Positions 1 to 5,691 of a stretch of DNA of 9,789 nt are shown piece by piece (position 1 is the stretch's first letter; every line of letters begins with the position of its first letter). Under the pieces are notes generated by a model. It saw only the letters and a program-made list of their open reading frames with translations. It made no database searches and was not told where the DNA came from. The DNA lies in NCBI GenBank assembly GCA_003563255.1, contig PWSL01000325.1, positions 1-9,789 on the forward strand, read 5' to 3'. Origin of the DNA: Desulfonatronospira sp. Its GTDB lineage: Bacteria > Desulfobacterota > Desulfovibrionia > Desulfovibrionales > Desulfonatronovibrionaceae. A program made the translations under genes and the position numbers.

Positions 1-35
1 AGGACACAAAGGAAGAAAGCACAAAGGGTTTTGGT

Positions 36-67
36 TTTTCATTTGCCGGGAAGACGGCAAATGAAAA
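36..67. other. Perfect 13-bp hairpin, loop 6
   Basis: The arm ttttcatttgccg (36-48) is the exact reverse complement of cggcaaatgaaaa (55-67), around the loop ggaaga. The A/T-rich outer part of the stem would give a U-run after a GC-rich core on either strand, so it could work as a bidirectional terminator. On the minus strand it could end transcripts leaving the exoribonuclease gene that stops at 284. The structure is seen directly; the terminator role is inferred. Confidence 0.6.
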
Positions 68-74
68 GGCAGCC

Positions 75-105
75 TTTTTGAAAACCGTTGCCCGGTTTTC
101 AAAAA
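75..105. terminator. Second perfect 13-bp hairpin, possible bidirectional terminator
   Basis: The arm tttttgaaaaccg (75-87) pairs perfectly with cggttttcaaaaa (93-105) around the loop ttgcc. It lies 7 nt from the first hairpin. Read on either strand, the stem ends in a T-run, as in bidirectional intrinsic terminators. It is the second terminator-like structure downstream of the purH-like/RNB unit (minus strand). The distance of about 180 nt from the stop codon, and its position inside a repeat, leave open that it is only part of a mobile element. Confidence 0.5.
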
Positions 106-189
106 ATACCCTCCTTACTGTCTTAAACTTAGTGAACTTTGTGTCTTTGTGGTTCAATATTCTTCTTTGGGTTGCAGGCAAAGCCCGCC

Positions 190-275
190 TTAGTGTTAAA
201 ACGACTCTTTTTTGGGGACAAGCGGGTCCCGGAAGAGCCAGTTCCCGTGCCATATGCAAAGCGCTGAACAGATAC
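190..275 (-). repeat. Truncated copy of the miniature element found intact at 7434-7584
   Basis: Bases about 214-275 match the reverse complement of 7436-7497 with few mismatches: both contain ggacaag, gggtcccggaagagccag, tgcca and caaagcgct-aacagata. A weaker match (aaaa-gactc with T-runs) extends to about 196. The second half of the palindrome is missing, so only one terminal repeat remains (about 258-275). It ends 8 nt beyond the stop codon of the exoribonuclease gene. The core gggac-aagcgg-gtccc can form a short hairpin. This shows that the element family is dispersed. Confidence 0.7.
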
Positions 276-283
276 GAAAAAAC

Positions 284-2332
284 CTACTCCTCCCAGGCCT
301 CCAGGACATGGATTTCGTTGTTCAGGGGATCGATTTTGCCCAGGCGCAGTCTGAAGGCCTGACCTATCATGGCCTTTTCACCGAAGATTTCCGGTGGGGC
401 CCGCAAAAGAACCTGTTCCCGGGGCAGGGACAAAACCACCGGACCGCTGTTGTCCACCACAATTCCGGTCCAGGTGTTGCTCCTGGCCTGTTGCTTGAAG
501 TATACCAGCTTCCAGTATCTGGGGCGGAATTTTTGAATCCGGCTCACCTGCCCCATGCGGGTGTTCATCATGGGCAGCATATTTTCCAGCCCGGCCCTGT
601 CCATGCAGCTCCCTCCCCTGAGGGCTGCTGCGATCTGGGCCTGGTTTACCAGGTCAACGTAGCGCCGCAGGGGGGAGGTGACCGAGGCGTAGGCCTCTGC
701 TCCGATGGACCTGTGGGGACGAGGCTGAGTCTCGGTAAGGGTGGGCCCCATGGAGCGGATAATGCGGTAAATCTCTTCCGGTTTCCGCCAGACCCCGCTG
801 TAGTCCCTGGGCAGTACAATGTCCTGGGTACGGTAGAATACAGGTATGTCCTTCTCCCGGGCCCAGTTTGCCAGAATGGTATTGCACAGAAGCATAAGTT
901 CTGAGACAATGAGGTGTGCCCCGGGGTTGCTTATGCCGGGCATAAGGTTGACCAGGACCTGTTGCGGGGTCCTTTCGAGCTTGATGCTGGGTTCGCTTTG
1001 CTCGATGATTACCGCTCCCTGCTCCAGCCTTTTCCGGCGCAGGGTTCTGGCCAGCCTAAGGGCGGAACCCAGGTTGGAAGCCGCATCTAGAGCAAGCTCA
1101 TCCTCCACATCGGCATAAGTACGATTGGCCTGCACCACAACCCAGTCCAGACGGGGCTCAAACCGGTAAACCCTTCCCTGGAAATCCAGCTCCAGGTCCA
1201 GCACCATTGCCGGACGGACCTGTTCCTGGTTCAGACTGAACATCTCTTCAGCCAGCACCCGGGGCAGCATGTCGCTTTTTCCTTCAGGCAGGTATAGACT
1301 GGAAAACCTGTGGGCCACAGCCTTGTCCAGTTCTGAACCAAAATCCCAGAAAAGTCCCGGCCCGGCCAGGGCCAGGGTCAGGGAGAATCCGTCGGCATGC
1401 TCCCGGATATGAAAAGCATCATCAATATCCCTGGTGGAGGCGGAGTCGATGCTGATAAGCCCGGCGGTGGCCGGCCGGCCGGCATCTCGTTCCAGCTGTT
1501 GCGACAGGTCCCGGATTTCATGCGCATAAGGTTCGGACCAGGAATCCTCCCAGGCATAATCAGCCTGATCCAGCAGAAAGTTGTAATGTTCGGGATATAT
1601 CCCCCAGGCCCTGGCCAGCAGGAAGGGCAGCTGGGGATCCTGGGGAAGTCCTGCTGAAAGCTTGCTCCACAGATCCTGGGTCTGGTTGTCCTCGGGGTAC
1701 TTGATGCGGCGTTCCAGGATAGCTCGAAGCCGGGCCGCCACCTGGGGATCCTGCGGCTCTGCCGGGACCTCGGAGCGGTTCAGGGAGGTATGCAGCTCTT
1801 TAAAAAAATCCTTGCCAATACTTACCAGCCGCTCCCTTTCCCGAGTTATGCGCTCCTCCTCAATCTTTTTCTGAGCCGTTTCCTGGGAATAAACCTCAAA
1901 ATCCGGGGGGGAAAACTTGAAATACGTTCTGGCCTGCAGCATGGCCCTGCCCAGGGCCGCCACCCGGTCCGCATCGGGCTGGTCCCAGACCAGCCCTGCG
2001 AACCAGAAGATGGAGGCCTGGACTATCTCTCCCTGGGCCATGGACCATACATCCATTATGTCCAGTTCATCCTGGATGTTTCTGCGGGCCTGGTGGTGCT
2101 CCTGGAGAAGCTGCAAAGTCTCCTGCCTGGAGAGTTCCGGTGAATAAACCGGCCCCTTCCAGGGCATGATCCTGGATGCGGGAAGCTTGACTTCACGCTG
2201 GTTGATATTGAGTACCCGGGCCCTGGAGGACTGTACCTCCTGCACAAGAGATACAAGGGGCTGGTTGTTCTGCAGGTACTCCACTATCTGCCCGGGACGC
2301 AGTTCTGAACTGTGAAGCTTGAGTTCGCTCAA
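284..2332 (-). CDS. RNase II/RNase R-family 3'-5' exoribonuclease (RNB domain)
   Basis: Predicted cytoplasmic hydrolase that degrades RNA from the 3' end, releasing nucleoside monophosphates. The protein has 682 residues. Residues about 290-600 form the RNB catalytic domain. The motif SIDSASTRDIDDA keeps all four metal-binding aspartates (D296, D302, D304, D305, matching E. coli RNase II D201/D207/D209/D210), and TSPLRRY (552-558) keeps the catalytic arginine region. Residues about 617-680 look like a C-terminal S1 RNA-binding domain. The N-terminal 280 residues are not the usual paired cold-shock domains; they begin with a small beta-rich segment (LRPGQIVEYL) followed by helical, charged sequence, as in RNB proteins I associate with deltaproteobacteria. 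The start is TTG at 2332, 11 nt after the purH-like stop, with a weak aagg upstream, suggesting translational coupling. No upstream ATG is available, and the N-terminal fold would be lost with later starts. It is not clearly rnb or rnr, so no symbol is given. Confidence 0.9.
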   Translation of the reverse strand: MSELKLHSSELRPGQIVEYLQNNQPLVSLVQEVQSSRARVLNINQREVKLPASRIMPWKGPVYSPELSRQETLQLLQEHHQARRNIQDELDIMDVWSMAQGEIVQASIFWFAGLVWDQPDADRVAALGRAMLQARTYFKFSPPDFEVYSQETAQKKIEEERITRERERLVSIGKDFFKELHTSLNRSEVPAEPQDPQVAARLRAILERRIKYPEDNQTQDLWSKLSAGLPQDPQLPFLLARAWGIYPEHYNFLLDQADYAWEDSWSEPYAHEIRDLSQQLERDAGRPATAGLISIDSASTRDIDDAFHIREHADGFSLTLALAGPGLFWDFGSELDKAVAHRFSSLYLPEGKSDMLPRVLAEEMFSLNQEQVRPAMVLDLELDFQGRVYRFEPRLDWVVVQANRTYADVEDELALDAASNLGSALRLARTLRRKRLEQGAVIIEQSEPSIKLERTPQQVLVNLMPGISNPGAHLIVSELMLLCNTILANWAREKDIPVFYRTQDIVLPRDYSGVWRKPEEIYRIIRSMGPTLTETQPRPHRSIGAEAYASVTSPLRRYVDLVNQAQIAAALRGGSCMDRAGLENMLPMMNTRMGQVSRIQKFRPRYWKLVYFKQQARSNTWTGIVVDNSGPVVLSLPREQVLLRAPPEIFGEKAMIGQAFRLRLGKIDPLNNEIHVLEAWEE

Positions 2333-2343
2333 GAGCCTTGCCT

Positions 2344-3618
2344 TTAATGCTTGAAAGACCGCTGGCCTGTAAATACCATGGCCGCCTGGGGCTTGGCCTC
2401 GTTCAGGGCCTGGATGACTTCGTTGTCCCGCATGGAACCTCCGGGCTGTGCAATGGCGGTAATGCCCTGTTCCAGGGCCAGGTCCACCCCGTCTCTGAAA
2501 GGAAAGAACCCGTCTGAAACCATAACAGCACCCGGAAGGTCCGCGCGGTCCTTCTTGGCCTGCTCCTGCACAGAATCCAGCAGTTTTTCGGCCTCTGGAT
2601 CCTTCTTGGCCTGCTCCCTGGCCTGGTAAATCGACTGACCGGTCTGTTTAAAAATCTGCATGTCCATATACTTGGTATATGCCTTGTGGATAGTCAAATC
2701 CACACAGCCAACCCGGTCCTGCTCCCCTGTGCCAATGGACAGTGTTCGGCCGTCCCGGGCAAACAGTACTGAATTGGAGGTCACCCCGGCCTCCACAGCC
2801 CAGGCGAACAGCAGGTCTTCGGTTTCGCGCTCATCAGGATGCCTGGAGCTGACCATCAGGTCTCCGCTTTTGGCCTGGGCCGGTATGAAATCCTTTGCTT
2901 CGCGCATGCGGCTGGTAAAGGAAAACTGGACTATGACTCCGCCGTCCTGCAGGGACTTGATATCCAGAAAAGGATAGTCAGCAAAATCCTGCAGCCTGCC
3001 AAGCCCGGACATCTTGATGATGCGCAGGTTCTTGCGGGTCTTGAGTTTGTCCAGGGCCCCGGGTTCGAATTCAGGAGCCGCCACCACCTCCAGGTAGTTG
3101 TCCGCCAGAAATTCCGCTCCGGCCATATCTATAGGCCTGTTCAGGACCACCGCCCCTCCAAAGGCTGCAATGCGGTCCGAATAGTAGGCCTTCTGCAGCA
3201 CATCCAGAACGCCGTCATTGGACCAGGCCGCACCGCAGGGATTGTTGTGCTTAAGAATCACGGCCGCTGGCTTTTTGTGCAGGTACTGCAGGATATTGAT
3301 GCCGTTGTCCACATCAGTGAGATTGATCTTGCCGGGATGCTTGCCGGCCTGCAGCATGTCCTCTTCGGAAATGGCGGAAACAAGGCCCTGCCCGGCGCCC
3401 TTGAACCTGACCCCGCCAAGCTCCAGGCCGCCTTCAACAGGTTCGTACATGGCCGCTGCCTGATCCGGGTTCTCACCGTAGCGCAGGCCCTTCTCCCGGT
3501 CCTGTACCACCCAGGTCCGTTTGCGCATCTTGATTTCCTGGTTCCCAAGCTTTATGCTCATTTCTCTGGGAAAAGGATCTTCTTTAATGTCCTTATACAT
3601 CTTTCTCAAATCCTGCAT
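2344..3618 (-). CDS. purH: AICAR transformylase (stand-alone PurH C-terminal domain)
   Basis: Predicted to transfer a formyl group from 10-formyltetrahydrofolate to AICAR, the penultimate step of IMP synthesis. From the chosen ATG the protein has 424 residues and corresponds only to the transformylase half of bifunctional PurH (about 520 residues); the N-terminal MGS-like IMP cyclohydrolase domain is absent. Diagnostic motifs are RYGENPDQ (46-53), the catalytic KHNNPCG (123-129), SDGFFPFRDG (about 368) and AQPGGSMRD (about 390). Two classical signatures are altered: the usual FxWKVxKxxxSN reads FAWAVEAGVTSN, and GIGAGQxSR reads SIGTGEQDR, marking a divergent subfamily. A charged helical stretch precedes SDGFFPF. 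Start: AGGAGG at 3628-3633 is 9 nt from ATG 3618 but abuts the in-frame ATG 3627, so 3618 is preferred. It leads the operon with the exoribonuclease. The cyclohydrolase must be encoded elsewhere. The symbol is by family only. Confidence 0.9.
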   Translation of the reverse strand: MQDLRKMYKDIKEDPFPREMSIKLGNQEIKMRKRTWVVQDREKGLRYGENPDQAAAMYEPVEGGLELGGVRFKGAGQGLVSAISEEDMLQAGKHPGKINLTDVDNGINILQYLHKKPAAVILKHNNPCGAAWSNDGVLDVLQKAYYSDRIAAFGGAVVLNRPIDMAGAEFLADNYLEVVAAPEFEPGALDKLKTRKNLRIIKMSGLGRLQDFADYPFLDIKSLQDGGVIVQFSFTSRMREAKDFIPAQAKSGDLMVSSRHPDERETEDLLFAWAVEAGVTSNSVLFARDGRTLSIGTGEQDRVGCVDLTIHKAYTKYMDMQIFKQTGQSIYQAREQAKKDPEAEKLLDSVQEQAKKDRADLPGAVMVSDGFFPFRDGVDLALEQGITAIAQPGGSMRDNEVIQALNEAKPQAAMVFTGQRSFKH

Positions 3619-3627
3619 GTTTTCCAT

Positions 3628-3633
3628 CCTCCT
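3628..3633 (-). promoter_or_regulatory. Strong Shine-Dalgarno AGGAGG deciding the purH-like start
   Basis: The minus strand reads AGGAGG directly followed by ATG GAA AAC ATG. Zero spacing rules against the first ATG (3627), and 9 nt spacing favours the second (3618). Longer starts upstream lie in A/T-rich, non-coding-looking sequence. Confidence 0.8.
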
Positions 3634-3680
3634 AAAATATACTTTTTCGGGGTTGCTCAAGGGAGTTTTTTTTCTTAACA

Positions 3681-3715
3681 CAGGCCTGATGCAGGAGCAA
3701 ACTTTTTCAGGCCTG
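3681..3715. promoter_or_regulatory. Paired CAGGCCTG palindromes in the divergent promoter region
   Basis: The 8-bp palindrome caggcctg occurs at 3681-3688 and 3708-3715, 27 bp centre to centre, between the purH-like gene (minus) and the small plus-strand gene. The copies could be a pair of operator half-sites or the arms of a stem. I see no convincing -35/-10 pair on either strand of 3619-3770, and it does not resemble the E. coli PurR box. The function is a guess; the repeat is visible. Confidence 0.3.
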
Positions 3716-3770
3716 CAAGCTGGACGGAAGTAAATTCAATATTCAGAGATACAAAAGGATGACACACAAC

Positions 3771-4073
3771 ATGGACAAGGTTCTCAAAAAACTGGCCGAT
3801 GAACTCAACAGCCTTGATGAAGCCTCACTCATCAGTCTGTGGGACAAGTATTACGAACGGGTGCAAAATTTTACCCCCAGCCGGGAATGGGAGGAGGATA
3901 TATTAATCCTTTCCATGATCCAGTCGGTCCGGTGGAAGAACCAGCTTTTCAACAAGTGTCTGAGCAGTCAGCCCCTGGCTAAAAGCGGCGGGAAAAAAAA
4001 CTCACTCAGGCCAGTTCGAAGGAATAAAGTCAAGAAATCGGCCAAGGTCCTCAGATTCAAACCTCGAGAGTAA
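3771..4073 (+). CDS. Small conserved-looking protein of unknown function with a basic tail
   Basis: The protein has 100 residues from ATG 3771. I do not recognise a named family. Residues 1-70 are predicted mostly helical and amphipathic, with an acidic/aromatic core (SLISLWDKYYERVQNF, SREWEEDILILSMIQSVRWK). The last 27 residues are strongly basic (GKKNSLRPVRRNKVKKSAK), which suggests nucleic-acid or membrane-surface contact. There is no signal peptide or membrane segment, so it is probably cytoplasmic. An in-frame ATG at 3759 overlaps the AAAAGGA (3753-3759) that would serve as its ribosome site, so ATG 3771 with 11 nt spacing is preferred. Its 3' end overlaps the convergent transglycosylase gene by 72 nt, and the basic tail is encoded there. 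It is probably real because of the Shine-Dalgarno and the coherent amino-acid composition, but comparative support is lacking. Confidence 0.7.
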   Translation: MDKVLKKLADELNSLDEASLISLWDKYYERVQNFTPSREWEEDILILSMIQSVRWKNQLFNKCLSSQPLAKSGGKKNSLRPVRRNKVKKSAKVLRFKPRE

Positions 4074-5450
4074 GATCTTGCCGTACAGCAGGTAGTAGTA
4101 ATAACGCACATTGTCCACGAAATTCACTGCCTCCTGTCCTCTGGCATAACCCCTGGGCAAAGTTTTATAATATTTTTCATAACTTAGAAGGGGGTAGGAT
4201 TTCTTGAGCCAGGTCCAGGAGTCAGGATTGTAACCTTTACGTTCAGCCAGAGTCCTGGCATCGTAGACATGGCCCAGGCCCTGGTTGTAGGCTGCCAGTA
4301 CCATGAACCACTTGTCCCAGGATGTAATGTCGATTCTGTCCATACGCTCCCCCAGCATCTGCAGGTATCTGGCCCCGCCCATGATACTCTCATGAGGATC
4401 CAGGCGATCCTCAATCCCCAGGAATTCCGCAGTTTGAGAGGTGATCTGCAGAAGCCCCCTCACCCCGGTACGGCTGGTGGCCACGGGATCGAAATGAGAC
4501 TCCTGGTAAATAAGGGCAACCAGCAGCAAGGGATCCAGGTCGTACCTCCGGGAAGCTTCCAGAATTGTGTCGATATATTTTGGCAGCTCTTTTTTGAGAG
4601 CCTGCTCAAAATGCCTGAGTGCATAAGGATCCTGGCTCTCGGGATAAAAGCCCAGATATTTATCCAGTAATTCCTCCAGCAGTCCGGAGTGCTGTATATC
4701 CATCCAGAACTGCTTAAGTTTTTTATCCAGGTTTATGTAATATCTGTTCCAGATCCAGTTGAGTGCATAATCCTTGTCAAAAGAACCGCTGTTGCGCACC
4801 TCTGGGAATAATCCCTTAAAGAATTTATAGTTTATTTCGTCCTTGATGCCGAACCGGAATTTGCGATCCGTCATGGCCTCAAAAAACTCTATGCCCGGAG
4901 CGGTTCTTTTATCGGGCTTTATGACGCATTCAAGTTCCACCCGCAGGTATTCCAGGATGTCTTCAAAAACCCGACCGTCAGGGACAACCACATCGGTGAG
5001 GCATAGATCTTCCAGGCTGTCGAGAGGATGACGCCACCGATTGTGCAGGATGAGAAATCCGCCCTCCAGGTACTCTGGACCCCTGGCCAGCTGTCTGCTG
5101 TCGGGAACCTGAATGCCGGGGGAAGGCAGGAATAAATGTATTTCATTATTTTCAAGGCCTTCTATTCCCTGGGAGCAACAGTTCAACTCTACCCATACCG
5201 GGGTCAGGTTGTTTCTGCGGCAGAATTCTACAACCAGTTCCTTTTCCAGACCCGGACCATACGGGCTGATTTTCGATTCGACCCTTTCCGAGACTATGTA
5301 GCCGACCTTGAAGACCTTATCAGGCCAGTGACGAGCCTCCATCCGCTGCTGGTAAACATACCAGGACACCAGCACCACTTGAATCAGGATCAGAATAATA
5401 ATGGCTGCCTGTTCTCCTGGACCGGCATAACTTCGATAGTGGTCTGTCAT
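4002..5450 (-). CDS. MltF-like membrane-bound lytic murein transglycosylase
   Basis: Predicted to cleave the MurNAc-GlcNAc bond of peptidoglycan, forming 1,6-anhydro ends, on the periplasmic side of the envelope. The protein has 482 residues. Residues 15-33 are a single hydrophobic segment, best read as an uncleaved anchor. Residues about 46-268 resemble the solute-binding (SBP_bac_3) domain of MltF, including the GPEYLEGGFLIL stretch. Residues about 290-460 are the SLT domain: catalytic Glu317 in YQESHFDP, then GVRGLLQIT (329-337), AAYNQGLGH (386-394) and VNFVDNVRYYYY (442-453). E. coli MltF is a lipoprotein-like outer-membrane enzyme; here I see no lipobox, so inner-membrane anchoring is more likely. 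The ATG at 5450 has GGAGA 10 nt upstream. Its neighbour across the intergenic region is another predicted lysozyme-like protein. The 3' end overlaps a small convergent gene. I am confident of the family but not of orthology to mltF. Confidence 0.9.
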   Translation of the reverse strand: MTDHYRSYAGPGEQAAIIILILIQVVLVSWYVYQQRMEARHWPDKVFKVGYIVSERVESKISPYGPGLEKELVVEFCRRNNLTPVWVELNCCSQGIEGLENNEIHLFLPSPGIQVPDSRQLARGPEYLEGGFLILHNRWRHPLDSLEDLCLTDVVVPDGRVFEDILEYLRVELECVIKPDKRTAPGIEFFEAMTDRKFRFGIKDEINYKFFKGLFPEVRNSGSFDKDYALNWIWNRYYINLDKKLKQFWMDIQHSGLLEELLDKYLGFYPESQDPYALRHFEQALKKELPKYIDTILEASRRYDLDPLLLVALIYQESHFDPVATSRTGVRGLLQITSQTAEFLGIEDRLDPHESIMGGARYLQMLGERMDRIDITSWDKWFMVLAAYNQGLGHVYDARTLAERKGYNPDSWTWLKKSYPLLSYEKYYKTLPRGYARGQEAVNFVDNVRYYYYLLYGKILLSRFESEDLGRFLDFIPSNWPE

Positions 5451-5535
5451 ATCTTGATTATCTCCAGTAAGCGTGGCTGAACCGGGCGAAGTTTTGAGCT
5501 TTTAACTTTCAAGTAACTACCACTACAGGAATCCA

Positions 5536-5566
5536 CATACCATCCCGGGACATGGCTCATGGTATG
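5536..5566. promoter_or_regulatory. 8-bp inverted repeat cataccat / atggtatg
   Basis: Cataccat (5536-5543) is the exact reverse complement of atggtatg (5559-5566), with 15 nt between centred near cccggga. It lies between two divergent genes and has no T-run, so an operator or RNA stem is more likely than a terminator. No known regulator site is recognised. Confidence 0.3.
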
Positions 5567-5677
5567 ATTATTGAAAAAGCTATCCCAAAAATAATGTGTA
5601 CACTCAGGAAATCAGCAACTGTAATCTTATAATCCAGCACCATGCTGCGTGGAGAAGGCATTCCAGGCACATACCTC

Positions 5678-5684
5678 AAAAGGA
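5678..5684 (+). promoter_or_regulatory. Shine-Dalgarno AAAAGGA deciding the start at ATG 5692
   Basis: AAAAGGA ends 7 nt before ATG 5692, an ideal spacing. The longer alternative start, GTG 5596, has no comparable site, and the peptide it would add looks like translated intergenic DNA. Confidence 0.7.
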
Positions 5685-5691
5685 TACCGGC

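Larger units (their letters stand above)
1..157. repeat. Palindromic intergenic repeat with 'acacaaag' ends (left end probably cut by the window)
   Basis: The left side reads gacacaaag at 3-11, and its reverse complement ctttgtgtc lies at 137-145, so the segment has short inverted ends. The right end continues as the motif 'accacaaagacacaaag' on the minus strand, a type of dispersed intergenic repeat seen in many bacterial genomes. Two perfect hairpins lie inside it (36-67 and 75-105). I see no credible coding sequence here. The element may begin before base 1. Whether it occurs elsewhere in the genome cannot be told from this window. Confidence 0.55.
5451..5691. other. Divergent intergenic region between the two peptidoglycan-hydrolase genes
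   Basis: The 241 nt lie between the MltF-like gene (minus) and the lysozyme-like gene (plus). An open frame runs from GTG 5596 into the downstream gene, but its first 32 codons (Cys/His/Arg-rich) look non-coding. A weak sigma70-like pair on the plus strand is ttgaaa (5571-5576) and taatgt 15 nt later; the spacing is short, so I do not call it. The clearest structure is the hairpin listed separately. Confidence 0.5.

Noticed and set aside
212..904. Plus-strand open frame of 230 codons opposite the exoribonuclease 3' end
   Set aside because: It starts inside the truncated repeat and runs antisense to conserved RNB sequence; its Gly/Pro/His-rich composition is typical of an antisense frame.
2839..3678. 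Long plus-strand open frame (279 codons) opposite the purH-like gene
   Set aside because: It is fully antisense to a well-supported gene with clear PurH motifs, has no recognisable motifs of its own, and is explained by the codon bias of the GC-rich gene on the other strand.
5512..5526. 15-nt identity (agtaactaccactac) between the intergenic region and the reverse complement of 7612-7626 at the hflC stop
   Set aside because: A match of this length is not very improbable by chance among all pairs in a window this size, and one copy includes coding bases. It might be a relic of the outer repeat end, but nothing else around it supports that.
5596..5691. Longer N-terminus of the lysozyme-like protein from GTG 5596
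   Set aside because: It lacks a good ribosome site and the added 32 residues look non-coding, whereas ATG 5692 has AAAAGGA at 7 nt.
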